Assembly: GCF_000243095.1 (NCBI RefSeq)
Contig: NZ_AHJE01000017.1
Coordinates: 1 to 64,000 of the forward strand
Reading direction: 5' to 3'
Origin: Cupriavidus basilensis OR16
Lineage (GTDB): Bacteria; Pseudomonadota; Gammaproteobacteria; Burkholderiales; Burkholderiaceae
Length of the DNA stretch: 64,000 bases
Both the position numbers and the translations under genes were made by a program. The notes beneath the pieces were generated by a model that was not told where the DNA came from, made no database searches, and worked only from the letters and a program-made list of their open reading frames with translations. Below are positions 1-9,058 of the stretch, piece after piece; positions within the stretch are counted from its first letter, which is position 1; every line of letters starts with the position of its first letter.

Positions 1-501
1 CCGGTCAGCGTGTTGTTGGTGCCGTTGATGTTGATCGAGGCGGGCTTGGCGGTGCCGGGCGTGAAGACGGCGCCCTCGGTGGTCCCGAATTCGATCGTTA
101 TCTTGGCGCTGCCCAGCAACTGGCCCGTGCTGTGCCCAGCAACTGGCCCGTGCTGTCGGCGATGCCGTTGGACACCAGTGTTTGCGACTGCGCCAGCTGC
201 GACACCTTGACCGCATAGCTGCCCGCCAACGCGGACTTGTCGGCCACCACGCCCAGCACGCCGGTGTTGCTGGATGTGGTGGTGCTGCTGTTGTACAGGC
301 TCGCCGTGCCAAGCGCGCTGGCAGCATTCTGGAACGAAGCCAGCGCCCCTTGCAGCAGACCATAAGCGCGGAGAGCTTGGTGGTGTGGACGGTGGCCTTC
401 TTGGTCAGGGCAGTGAGCTTGGTCTCTTCCGCCTTTTGCAGATTGTCCAGCAAGGTGCTCAGGTCCAGCTGGGACCCGACTCCTATCGAGGAAATAGCCA
501 T
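1..501 (-). pseudogene. fliD: Flagellar hook-associated protein 2 (FliD), 5' part, broken
   Basis: FliD is the cap at the tip of the growing flagellar filament, needed for flagellin assembly. Reading left from the ATG at 501-499, the protein begins MAISSIGVGSQLDLSTLLDN, a typical FliD N-terminus with the coiled-coil D0 region. At about 361-372 the frame must change to continue (AYGLLQGALASFQNAASALG). A second break is an exact 23-bp tandem duplication at 111-156. With one copy removed, the FliD frame continues to the window edge (LLGSAKITIEFGTTEGAVFT). The two shifts do not cancel. The gene continues beyond position 1. Identity is secure; whether it is a true pseudogene or sequencing error is open. 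Confidence 0.8.
111..156. repeat. 23-bp perfect tandem duplication inside fliD
   Basis: The unit GCCCAGCAACTGGCCCGTGC plus TGT occurs at 111-133 and again at 134-156. Because 23 is not a multiple of three, it shifts the fliD frame. Removing one copy restores a normal FliD sequence. Confidence 0.95.
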
Positions 502-1108
502 GGTTGCAATCCCTTAATTGCGTGTTGGAGGAGGTCGGCCCGCCGAAGCGGCCCGGCTAGTCAGGAGAGCCAGTTGCGCGCGGATGGTACGGCCGGCACG
601 CAGGGCTTCCTCGGGCGAGGTACTGATCGATGGCGTCGCCATAGGCGTGCGCTGTATTGCGACAAGCCGCTGGTTCCTGGCAGGAAATCCGGTGCCCGTC
701 GCCTGGCTGTCGCGTCGCCCTTGATGCTGTCGACACGAGGGTAGATACGGGTACGCCGGGACAGCCATGGGACATCACCGGCCATTAAGATGTTGCTGAC
801 TTCACCCCGGATCGCTGATCTGTCGGCTGTGTGCGCCGATCTTGTCCTCGTGTCGCGCAGAAGAGGTGCGCATCGACCGAAAACCAGGGGGTAGTCCCGA
901 TCGTGTGCTTCACTCTTCACGCTCAAGATCGTAGCGGCGTGAGTCTAGGGCCAATTGAAAGAATAAGAGGTGAAATTCCGCGCATATCGTTTGGGTCGGC
1001 GCCGCGCCCCCGCGCGTTGCCAGCCACCGCGAAACCCATCGCCGGGCCTGCAGAAAAAGCACTGCGGGGCCGTTCATTTGCCATTAAGTTCGAGAGGGAG
1101 ATGCCGAT
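502..1108. other. Region without a recognisable gene
   Basis: Upstream of fliD on the minus strand and upstream of the small plus-strand gene at 1109. Several open frames of 68-121 codons cross it on both strands, but none resembles a known protein and they overlap one another. The base composition is less regular in the third codon position than in neighbouring genes. It may hold the fliD promoter; I see no convincing one. Confidence 0.5.
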
Positions 1109-1372
1109 ATGAACCGCAAGGGTTTGCTCGACGCAGCGGCGGTACTGGAAGACCTGGCTGCCGGCCTCGAGCCGGATCGCGGCCGGATCGTGGCCGGCGC
1201 GCAGGCGCTTGAGGCCATGCACGCCGATCACCCGTCGTGGCGCGACATGACCGACGCCGCGTTCGGCCTGCAGGCGCTGGCCGCGGGCGGGGCGCTTGAC
1301 CTGGACGCGAAAGGGTGCGCCCGCGCTGCCCGCCTGGCGGAGATTGTCCGCAGCCTCGCCGACTCTCTGTAG
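1109..1372 (+). CDS. Small hypothetical protein, 87 aa
   Basis: The product is acidic, alanine- and leucine-rich and probably all-helical (MNRKGLLDAAAVLEDLAAGL at the start). It has no signal peptide, membrane segment or known motif. The start at 1109 is supported by GAGAGGGAG at 1092-1100. GC at the third codon position is high, like real genes in the window, so it is probably coding. It converges with the DUF4126 gene 20 bp downstream. I do not recognise the family. Confidence 0.6.
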   Translation: MNRKGLLDAAAVLEDLAAGLEPDRGRIVAGAQALEAMHADHPSWRDMTDAAFGLQALAAGGALDLDAKGCARAARLAEIVRSLADSL

Positions 1373-1391
1373 GGCGCCCGGCGTCGCTCGC

Positions 1392-1856
1392 CTAAGCCAG
1401 CGACAGTACGATGACTGCGGCGCCGGCAACGGCAACCAGGTCTTCTATCACCGCCGCAGGCAGGTCTTGGCCAAAGATCGCCGCAAGGCGCGCGCGCGCA
1501 GCCGCGCCGCCAAGCGTGCCGATCACCGCGCCCGCGGCGCCAAGGATGCCCCCTCCCACCAGCATGCCGCCACCCGCCCCGATCGTGGCCCCGCAGAGCG
1601 CCCCCGAAAGGATGCGCGCGCCGAACTGCTGCGGCACCTTGCGGCTCGGCGTGCCGGGCAGCTTGTCGGTGATGAGTTCCACCGCCGCCAGCAGGCTGAA
1701 GATCCAGGGCGTGAACCGATATCCCATGAAGGCAAGCCAGCTACCCGACAGGTCCAGCAAGCCTGCGTGGACCGCCCAACTGACAGCGGCGGGTGCCGTC
1801 ATGGCGCGCAGGCCAGCCACGATTCCGATTAAAAGCGAGAGCAAGTACAGGGTCAT
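1392..1856 (-). CDS. DUF4126 family membrane protein
   Basis: A 154-residue inner-membrane protein of unknown function. Its first hydrophobic segment follows the start directly (MTLYLLSLLIGIVAGLRAMT). A short polar loop with a DKLPGTPSRK-type motif comes next, then glycine/alanine-rich hydrophobic segments to the C-terminus. The DKxPGTPSR loop and the small-residue-rich C-terminal half are typical of the DUF4126 family. The ATG at 1856-1854 is preferred over an in-frame TTG five codons upstream. Nothing in the neighbourhood suggests a role. Confidence 0.75.
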   Translation of the reverse strand: MTLYLLSLLIGIVAGLRAMTAPAAVSWAVHAGLLDLSGSWLAFMGYRFTPWIFSLLAAVELITDKLPGTPSRKVPQQFGARILSGALCGATIGAGGGMLVGGGILGAAGAVIGTLGGAAARARLAAIFGQDLPAAVIEDLVAVAGAAVIVLSLA

Positions 1857-1871
1857 GGCGGCTGTTCTCAA

Positions 1872-2120
1872 TCAAGGCTGGCAAAGGTGGCGCGCCTGAC
1901 GCAGTGAGCTTAGCCCTGTGCCATGCGCGGGCACGTGCGCTAACCCACACGGCGGGTATGCCAGCGGCGCCTGCCGTGCTTGTCACCGGGCACACCTGGC
2001 ACTTCCCCTTGCGGCTAACACCAATACCTGGCGGCTGCCCGTCGATATGACGGTGCGGCCACTTTTCTTGCTCATGACCGGGTGGCGGCCGCGTTGTGAC
2101 TGGACAAGGTTTACCATTAA
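1872..2120. other. Intergenic region upstream of the catabolic operon
   Basis: This lies between the divergently read DUF4126 gene and the hydrolase gene at 2184. Apart from the promoter at its right end, I see no structured element or coding potential. Confidence 0.5.
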
Positions 2121-2149
2121 TTGACATGCACTCAAATAACGCCTAGATT
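2121..2149 (+). promoter_or_regulatory. Sigma-70 promoter of the aromatic-acid operon
   Basis: A perfect -35 box TTGACA (2121-2126), a 17-bp spacer and TAGATT (2144-2149). It lies 35 bp before the GTG start at 2184. The surrounding bases are AT-rich compared with the window. It probably drives the genes from 2184 to 8963. Confidence 0.65.
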
Positions 2150-2183
2150 ATTGAGACGGTAGCATTTAGACAAAGGAGACGCC

Positions 2184-3450
2184 GTGACGGAGCAGAACAA
2201 GGCACAGGTAACAGCGGGCATGCGTGGCGCGTCGTGGGATGCACGGCTGATGACGCGCCATTACCAGATGGTTCCCTATACGCTGGGTACCGCGGACGGC
2301 CAGCGCACGCTCGGCTTTCTCTTCACGGCGACCGGCACGGAAAGGACTGTCGTCTCCATCATGCACCCCCGCGAGATGGCGATCACGCACTATCTCGTGC
2401 CGTTCATTCTCGACGCCGGCTGCGCCTGCTCGCTGCGCCTGCTGGGTGCAGGGCCCCCGGTCGATCGGCAACGACCTGCGGCTGGAGCATGAGATCGCGC
2501 TGTTCGACGTGGCGGCAGGCATGACACACCTGCGCGAGCTGGGTTTTGAGCGCATCGTGCTGCTGGGCAATTCCGGCGGCGCTTCGCTGTACACCTTTTA
2601 CAACCAGCAGGCGCTCGCGCCCGCAGCGCAGCGCATCGCCCGGACCCCGGGCGGGCGTCCGACCAACCTGGCCGCGCTGCGGATGCCCGCGGTCGACGGC
2701 ATGATCCTGGTCTCTCCCCATCCGGGGCAAGGCAAGCTGTTGATGACCGGGCTCGATCCCTCGGTTGTCGATGAGAACGACCCGATGCAAACCGATGCGT
2801 CGCTCGATCCGTTCTCCGCGGCGAACGGCTTCGACGCCGCCAGCGGGCGCGGCAGCTATGCGCCGGACTTTGTCGCGCGCTACAGCACCGCGCAGCAAGA
2901 GCGGGTGAAGCGGATCGACGAGCACGCCAGGCAGTTGCTGCGCAGCAAGCAGGCCGCCCGCCAGCGTATCAAGGCAGGCGCCGGCAGCGAGTTGGACCGG
3001 CGCGTGGCCGCGCATGCGCCCATCTTCCACGTCTGGCGCACGGACGCCGACCTGCGGTCCTGGGACATCGCCCTGGACCCGTCGGACCGCCAAACGGGCA
3101 CGCTGTGGGGCAAGGACCCCTTTGTTTCCAACTGGGGCAGCGTCGGCTTCGCACGCGTGGTGACGCCGGAGTCCTGGCTGTCGACCTGGTCGGGCCTGAG
3201 TTCCAACGCGTCGCTGGACAAGACCATTGGCGCGGTGCACCAGCCCACGCTACTGCTGGAATATACCGGCGACCAGTGCACGTTCCCGGCCGATATCGAG
3301 TCCATCTACGCGCAGATCGGCAGTACGGAAAAGCGCCACGTCCGCGTGCGCGGCAATCACCATGGCATGGCACTGAGCCCCGACGAGGAGCCGGGCCAGC
3401 GTATCGCCGGGGCGCATATCGTCGAATGGCTGCGCGAGCTGATGGTGTAG
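2184..3450 (+). pseudogene. Alpha/beta hydrolase, frameshifted by a 13-bp duplication
   Basis: First gene of the aromatic-acid operon. The start is GTG 2184 with AAAGGAG at 2172-2178. The first 87 or so residues read in one frame. The rest reads in another from about 2446 (WVQGPRSIGNDLRLEHEIAL) to the stop at 3450. The shift is caused by a near-perfect 13-bp tandem duplication at 2419-2443; removing one copy gives a continuous protein of about 417 residues. It has the nucleophile elbow GNSGG, a late acidic region (EYTGDQCTFPAD) and a C-terminal histidine (GNHHGM), so the catalytic triad is complete. Next to a CoA/AMP ligase it may be a thioesterase or a ring-cleavage-product hydrolase; the substrate is unknown. 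Confidence 0.75.
2419..2443. repeat. 13-bp tandem duplication inside the hydrolase gene
   Basis: GCTGCGCCTGCT occurs at 2419-2430 and 2432-2443. Deleting one 13-bp unit restores the reading frame across the gene (DAGCACWVQGPRSIG). Confidence 0.9.
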
Positions 3451-3529
3451 GAAAAGTCATCCCGCACGTCGCAGGCCAATGTGGCGCGCAGACAAAAAAC
3501 AGACAACAGACAAGCAAGGGTAGACAGAC

Positions 3530-4994
3530 ATGGTGCAATCCCAATCGGTACGGCCCCCGGAATTGCTGGCGGGCGTCAGGTACCCCGACGAAGACCGGCT
3601 ACGGCGCTACGTTGCCGACGGCGTGCTGACGCAAGAAACGCTGACCGGGGCCTTTCGCGCGTCGTTCGAGACCCATGCGGACCGGCTCGCGCTGGTTGGC
3701 CCGGAGGGCCGGCTGACCTACCGCGACCTTGACGAGAAGACCGAGCGCCTTGGCGCCGCGCTGCTGGCGCTGGGCCTGCAGCCCCTGGATCGCGCGGTGT
3801 TCCAGTGCGGCAACAGCAATGAGCTGCTGCTGGCGTTCCTGGGCTGCCTGAAGGCGGGCATCATTCCGCTTTGCTCGCTGCAGGCCTTCCGCAAGCTGGA
3901 AATCGGCTACCTCGGCAATCTCTGCGAAGCCCGCCTGCATGTCGTGCAGGGCGACGACGCCCGGTTCGACGACGTGGCCTTCGCGCAGGAAATGCAGGCC
4001 GAAGTACCGAGCTTGTCCATCATCGTGCAAGCACGTGGCGAGCGTCGTGGCAGCGCGGTGCTACTGGCCGACCTGATCGAAGAGATGCCGCTGGGCCGGG
4101 CGCGCGAGATCCTGGGTCACGCCAGATATCAGCGAGGAAAACCTGCGCGGCCTGGTGCGCGACTACCAGCCCACCTGGTTCGGCGTGGCGGGGCCGATCC
4201 TCACGCGCATTGCGCCGGAGCTGGCGCAGTCGGATGGCAGTGCGCGAGCGCGCAGGAATTTCATCGTGCCGAAAAACGCCGCCGGCCTGACGCGCCTGAC
4301 GGGCTCGCCCGCATACCATATCTTCGGCATGACAGAAGGTGTGATCATGTTTTCGCGCAAGGACGACCCGCAAGAGATCCGCGACACCTCCGTCGGCAGC
4401 CCGGTGTCCGCGCATGACGAGGTCAAGCTCGTGTCACCGGGCACGGAGGATCCCGTGGCCGACGGCGAACCCGGCGAGGCCCTGTTCCGCGGGCCTTACA
4501 CCATCCGCGGTTACTACAAATCCGAGAAGGAGGACGTGACGCGCTTCACCGCGGACGGCTTCTACCGCTCCGGCGACCTGATGACGTCGCGCGTGGTGGA
4601 CGGCAAACGCTATTACTTCTTCTTCGGGCGCATCAAGGATGTGGTGGACCGCGGCGGCGAGAAGATCAATGCCGAGGAGCTGGAGAACGTCATCAACCTG
4701 CATCCGAGCGTGTTGGCCTGCGCCGTAGTGGGCATGCCCGACCGCGTCTATGGCGAGCGCGTGTGCGCCTTCGTCACACCCAAGGCGCCCGCAAGCGACC
4801 TCACGCTGGCGCAGCTGACCCGCTACCTGCAGGAGGCCGGCCTGGCCAAGTTCAAGTGGCCCGAGCGGCTGGAAGTCATCCGAGAGTTCCCGCTGACCGC
4901 ATCCGGCAAGCTCAGCAAGGTGCTGTTGCGCCAGCAGATCATCCAGTTGCTCGAGGCCGAGACGGCCGGCAACACCGTAACCGAAGGGAAGTGA
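3530..4994 (+). pseudogene. AMP-dependent aryl-acid ligase (EntE-like), internally deleted and frameshifted
   Basis: This family activates an aromatic carboxylate as the acyl-adenylate and usually passes it to CoA. The N-terminal part (3530 to about 4112) has the family start: an RLTYRDLDEKTERL stretch, then FLGCLKAGIIPLCSLQAFRK. The C-terminal part in another frame (about 4118-4994) carries the motifs FGMTEG, YRSGDL, GRIKDVVDRGGEKINAEE and the C-terminal lysine in LTASGKLSK. Between them the glycine/serine-rich phosphate loop (SGGTTGxPK), expected near residue 200, is absent: about 60-90 residues are missing and the frame changes at about 4110-4117. An intact enzyme would be about 550 residues. 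As written the protein could not be made or bind ATP normally. Confidence 0.8.
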
Positions 4995-4995
4995 A

Positions 4996-5868
4996 ATGAC
5001 CGAAGCGAAACACCTTGCCGGCGTGCCGTCCGTGCGGTTGCACGGCGTGCATCACACCGCGCGTCCCACCTGGAAGCTGGCCGAGACCGTGCATTTCTAC
5101 CGCGACCTGCTTGGCCTGCCGCTGGTCCACGCCATCTCGGCCAAAGGCTGGGGCCCGGACAACCATGCGGACTTCCTGCACTTCTTCTTCGATAGCGGCA
5201 ACGGCAGCACCATTGCTTTCTTCTACTACATCGGCACCGAGCGGCCGGACTGGCTGGCGGTGCGCGAGCACTACCAGGATCGCGCCACGCACACTGCCTG
5301 GCGCGTGCGCGACGAAGCGGAGCTCCTGGAATGGCGCCAGCGCGTGGAAGCGGTTGGCATTGCGCTGCGCTACCAGATCCGCCACGAGGTCATCGAGTCG
5401 ATCTACTTCAACGATCCCAACGGCTATCCGATCGAGATCACCTGGCAACTGCGCCCGTTCAGCGAGGCCGACGCGCTTGATGCGAGGCTGACCATCGAGG
5501 CAGCCATGCAGCTGGAGACGACGGCGGACGCTGCCACCGCGTTCACGTCCATCGAGCCGGTCTGGCAACGCAAGGCCGCGCAGATCGGCACGGCGCCGGA
5601 GCAGGCCGGCAAGGCATCGGTCTATGTGCTGGACGTGCCGGAATTTGCCGCGCTGATCGGCGTGGCGCGCACGACCGAAGGCTATGCCACCACCCCGTTG
5701 CAGAACGGCTATGTGCGCATTGACGGCAATCCGCAGATCCGCTTCGGGCGCAAGGCGCTGGGCTTCAAGCCGGCAGTCTGGTACGGCGCGCTGACCGGCG
5801 GCCTGATCGGGCGCATCGTCCAGTTCGATATGGACGCGCTGGTGATTTCCCCGCGGGAGGGGCAATGA
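4996..5868 (+). CDS. VOC-superfamily protein (glyoxalase/extradiol-dioxygenase fold)
   Basis: A 290-residue protein starting at 4996, one base after the ligase stop. The N-terminal half is one vicinal-oxygen-chelate domain. Its putative metal ligands are H in LHGVHHTARP, a histidine in the middle (RATHTAWRV or the following HEV) and E in YPIEITWQL. The NDPNGYPIE segment is typical of VOC enzymes. The C-terminal half (from about residue 170) is less familiar. In this operon it may act on a hydroxylated aromatic CoA ester or its ring-opened product. Ring cleavage, isomerisation and lyase activity are all possible for the fold; I cannot choose. Confidence 0.75.
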   Translation: MTEAKHLAGVPSVRLHGVHHTARPTWKLAETVHFYRDLLGLPLVHAISAKGWGPDNHADFLHFFFDSGNGSTIAFFYYIGTERPDWLAVREHYQDRATHTAWRVRDEAELLEWRQRVEAVGIALRYQIRHEVIESIYFNDPNGYPIEITWQLRPFSEADALDARLTIEAAMQLETTADAATAFTSIEPVWQRKAAQIGTAPEQAGKASVYVLDVPEFAALIGVARTTEGYATTPLQNGYVRIDGNPQIRFGRKALGFKPAVWYGALTGGLIGRIVQFDMDALVISPREGQ

Positions 5869-7034
5869 AAGCCGCAATGAAAGTCGCCATTGTCGGAGGC
5901 GGCCCCTCCGGGCTCTTTCTCTCCATCCTGCTGAAGGAGCGGCTGGCGTCGGTGGAGATCGACATCTACGAGCAAAACCCGGAAGACGCCACGTTCGGCT
6001 TCGGCGTGGTGCTCGCGGACACCGGGCTGTCCAGCCTGCGCGCCGCATCCCCGGTGGTGGTCGACGAGCTTGCCAAGGCGATGCGCTTCAGCGACCGGCA
6101 CACCATCGTGAGCCACGAGGCGCCTATCACCATGAAGCGCCCCGGCGCGGGCGGCGGCGCGATTCCTCGCATCCAGCTGCTGTCGGTGCTGCAGGCGCGT
6201 GCCCGCGAGCTCGGCGTGCGCGTGGCGTACAACAAGCGCATCAGCGGCTTTTCGGCCATCGAAGCGGACCTGGTCGTGGGCGCCGATGGGGTCAACTCGC
6301 TGCTGCGGGCGTCCAACGAGGAGGGCTTCGGCACCTCGCGCCACAACCTGACCAACCACTTTGCCTGGTACGGCGTGGAGAAGGCGTTTCCCAATCCGGC
6401 CCTGGTGTTCCGGCAGTACGAGGGTGGCTATTTTGTCGCGCACTACTACCCGTACTCGGACGCCATGAGTACGTTCGTGGCCGAGTGCGACCACCAGACC
6501 TGGCAGGATCTCGGCATGGACGCAATGTCCAACGAGGCGCGCCAGGCCCTGTTCGAGACGGTGTTTGGCGCGGAGTTGGGTGGCTACAAGCTGGTCTCCA
6601 ACAACTCGAGCTGGCGGCAGTTCCCGGTCGTGATCAATCAGACCTGGCATGTCGGCAACCAGGTGCTGATCGGGGATGCGCTGACCAGCGCCCACTTCTC
6701 GATCGGCTCGGGCACCCGCATCGCCATGGAGGACGCGATCGCGCTGGCCGAGGCCATCGTCGCTTTCCCCGGGGATGTGCCGGCGGCGCTGCGGCGCTAC
6801 GACGATGTGCGCCGCCCGCAAAAGGCCAAGCTCATCCGCGCCTCGGAGGCCTCGTACAACTGGTACGAGCGTATTCGCGAATGGATGAACCTGGCAACGC
6901 CGCATGAGTTTGTCTACCGCTTCATGACCCGCACCGGCCGCGTGGACGTGAACCGGCTGCGCGAGGAGTATCCCACCCTGATCGCCGAGCTGGCGGCCGC
7001 TGGCGTCACCGATCTCGGCGCGCCGCGGCCATGA
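5865..7034 (+). CDS. FAD-dependent aromatic hydroxylase, salicylyl-CoA 5-hydroxylase-like
   Basis: A 389-residue single-component flavoprotein monooxygenase. The N-terminus has the FAD dinucleotide motif GGGPSGL after an alternative start (ATG 5865 or 5877). GADGVNS and the GD motif GDALTSAHFSIGSGTRIAMED complete the flavin site. The stretches YFVAHYYPYSDAMSTFVAEC and FGFGVVLADTGLSSL resemble salicylyl-CoA 5-hydroxylase and the N-terminal domain of 2-aminobenzoyl-CoA monooxygenase more than free-acid hydroxylases. This agrees with the ligase two genes upstream. The ATG at 5865 overlaps the VOC stop (ATGA), implying translational coupling. It would use NAD(P)H and O2 to hydroxylate an aromatic CoA ester; the substrate is inferred. 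Confidence 0.8.
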   Translation: MKAAMKVAIVGGGPSGLFLSILLKERLASVEIDIYEQNPEDATFGFGVVLADTGLSSLRAASPVVVDELAKAMRFSDRHTIVSHEAPITMKRPGAGGGAIPRIQLLSVLQARARELGVRVAYNKRISGFSAIEADLVVGADGVNSLLRASNEEGFGTSRHNLTNHFAWYGVEKAFPNPALVFRQYEGGYFVAHYYPYSDAMSTFVAECDHQTWQDLGMDAMSNEARQALFETVFGAELGGYKLVSNNSSWRQFPVVINQTWHVGNQVLIGDALTSAHFSIGSGTRIAMEDAIALAEAIVAFPGDVPAALRRYDDVRRPQKAKLIRASEASYNWYERIREWMNLATPHEFVYRFMTRTGRVDVNRLREEYPTLIAELAAAGVTDLGAPRP

Positions 7035-7110
7035 TGCGCGCCACCAAATACGTGCTGAGCGAGCAGCCGTTTGTGGTCCGCTCGCCGGGCCCCAGACCTA
7101 ACGAGAACAA
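7031..7110 (+). pseudogene. Possible 5' remnant of a lost gene
   Basis: An ATG at 7031 overlaps the stop of the flavoprotein gene (ATGATG), a coupling typical of this operon. The first residues read MMRATKYVLSEQPFVVRSPG, plausible coding sequence. After about 7110 the same frame is only a shadow of the next gene. This looks like the beginning of another operon gene whose remainder is missing. I do not recognise it, and chance is possible. Confidence 0.3.
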
Positions 7111-7121
7111 GCGACCCCAAG

Positions 7122-7667
7122 ATGAATTACCGAATCGGCCAGATCGTCCCCAGCTCCAACATCACGATGGAGCGCGAAGTGCCCGCCATCTTTGCCGGGC
7201 GCATGCGGCAACTGCCAGAGCGTTTCTCCTTTCATTCCAGCCGCGTGCGCCTGCACCGCGTGGTGGCGCAAGAGCTGGAGCGCATGAACCGCGACATGGG
7301 CCGCTGCGCGCTGGAGCTTGCCGAACTGACGCGCACCGTGGTTGAGTACATCGAAAGCGAAGGCATCGAGGTCAAGGACGCAATCAACTTCTCGATCCTC
7401 GACAACCTGGAGGTCGGCGAGCGCGATCCGCTGCAGTTGCTGGAGGACGTGACGCGCCTGGATACCGCCGGCGTGGACACGGTGGTGCTGTCCGCCTGCG
7501 TGCAGATGCCGTCGTTCGCGGCGATCGAGCGCGCGCAGCTGGCGCTGGGCGTGCCGGTCACTTCCACGGCCGTCTGCACGGCGCGGCAGATGATGCGGCG
7601 CCTGGGCCTCGAAGCGGTGGCGCCGGATGCCGGCGCGTATCTCGGCAGCAAGGCCGGGCTGGTGTAG
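7122..7667 (+). CDS. Maleate isomerase-like protein (Asp/Glu racemase family), shortened
   Basis: Maleate cis-trans isomerase makes fumarate from maleate using two cysteines. The start MNYRIGQIVPSSNITMEREV at 7122 and the later LDNLEVGERDP and LSACVQMPS (second catalytic Cys) are typical. The family is about 250 residues; this is 181. Alignment from memory puts an in-frame loss of roughly 60 residues at about 7316-7332. The loss removes the segment that carries the first catalytic Cys. The protein as written would be inactive. In the operon an intact version would feed maleate, a product of gentisate-type or 2,5-dihydroxypyridine-type pathways, into the citric acid cycle. Confidence 0.7.
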   Translation: MNYRIGQIVPSSNITMEREVPAIFAGRMRQLPERFSFHSSRVRLHRVVAQELERMNRDMGRCALELAELTRTVVEYIESEGIEVKDAINFSILDNLEVGERDPLQLLEDVTRLDTAGVDTVVLSACVQMPSFAAIERAQLALGVPVTSTAVCTARQMMRRLGLEAVAPDAGAYLGSKAGLV

Positions 7668-7698
7668 GCAACGGGCCGTCAGCGCCCGAGGAGACAAC

Positions 7699-8963
7699 AT
7701 GATGCAAGAAACCCATCGGACGGCGTCGCAGGTTGGACGTTGGCCTTATATCGCGGTGGTGCTGGGCGCGGCGCTTGGCATGCTGGCCGGCTATGCGCCT
7801 TTGTTCAACGCCACTGCTGGCGTGTTCGTGCGCCCGCTGGCCGCCGAGTTCGGCTGGGGCCGCTCGGAGGCGTCCCTGTCCTACGCAGCCTCGATGTTCG
7901 GGCTGGCGGTGGTGAGTCCGCTGGTTGGGACCATGATGGACCGTTACGGCATCCGGCGCGTGATCGCGGTGTCTGCGGTGGTCTTCGGCATCGCCACGGC
8001 GTGCATGGCGTGGCAGGACGGCAGCAAGGCCATGTGGGTCAGCCTGTCCGTGGTGGTAGGCGTGTTCGGCGCGGCCACGTCGGTGCTCGGCTATCTCGCC
8101 GTGTTGCCGCAGTGGTTCGACCGCCGTCTTGGCTTGGCGCTTGGCGTTGCCATGTGCGGCCTGGGGCCGGCACCGTGTTGATGCCGGCCACCGCGCAGTA
8201 TCTGGTGACCGGCTATGGGTGGCGCACAGCCTACGTGGTGCTGGGCGCCGGCTCGATCGTCTTGTCCTTGCTGGCATGCTCGCTGTTGCGCGAGCGCAAG
8301 GCGGCGGGAAGGGTGCAGGGCGCCGTGCGCGGCCAGCTGGTTGACGGCGTGCCGTTCCCCGAGGCGCTGCGCAGCTATCGCTTGTGGGCCATCTGGGCGG
8401 TGTTCGTGCTGGCGTCCTCCGCCACGCTGTCGCTCGGGCCGCATCTGCCGGCGATGTTTGCCGACCGGGGCTTCAGCCCGGAGCAGGCAGCGCGCAGCGC
8501 CTCGATGGTGGGCATCGGCCTGCTGATCGGCCGCATCCTGACCGGCGTGCTGATCGACCGGATCCACGCACCATTGGTCGCCTGCGTGTTCTTTGGCGGT
8601 GGCGCGCTGGGCATCTTCCTGTTGCGCTCGGCGCATGATTACCAGGCGTTGCTGCTCGCCACCACGCTGATCGGCCTCACCATCGGCGCGGAAGGCGACC
8701 TGATCTCCTACCTGGTGCGATCGTACTTCGGCTTGCGTTCCTTTGGTGCCTTGTTCGGCATTGCGTTTTCCGGCTACGGCTTCGGCGCGGTGCTCGGCCC
8801 GATCGGGCTCGGCGCCTGGTTCGACCGCCACGGCAGCTACGATGCGCCGCTGCTGGCACTGCCCGGCATGCTGCTGCTGGCCGCCGCGCTGACGCTTTCC
8901 CTCGGCCGGTACCGGCGGGCGGGCGAACTGCCGGCCGTGGCGCCGGCGGCCGCTAGCGCCTGA
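7699..8963 (+). pseudogene. MFS transporter, one-base frameshift
   Basis: Start ATG 7699 with GAGGAGA at 7689-7695. About 155 residues read in the first frame, with membrane segments such as WPYIAVVLGAALGMLAGYAP and the MFS loop motif DRYGIRRV. The protein continues in a second frame (LMPATAQYLVTGYGWRTAYV) to 8963. A single missing base at about 8162-8166 (within CTGGGGCCGG) explains the shift; the repaired protein has about 421 residues and 12 helices. It resembles the oxalate/formate antiporter-like group common next to aromatic-acid genes, and would import the operon's substrate. Confidence 0.75.
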
Positions 8964-9058
8964 GCAGGAGTCAGGACCGGACCCGGTCCGTTGACAGGTA
9001 GAATCAGCACGGGCGCAATTATCAAGCCGCGCCACCTGTGCCGATCCGCCACCGACCT

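Noticed and set aside
561-926. Open frame of 121 codons on the minus strand upstream of fliD
   Set aside because: No family resemblance, atypical codon composition and overlap with other random frames.
918-950. Possible sigma-28 flagellar promoter (GCCGCTAC on the minus strand)
   Set aside because: Poor spacing and more than 400 bp from fliD.
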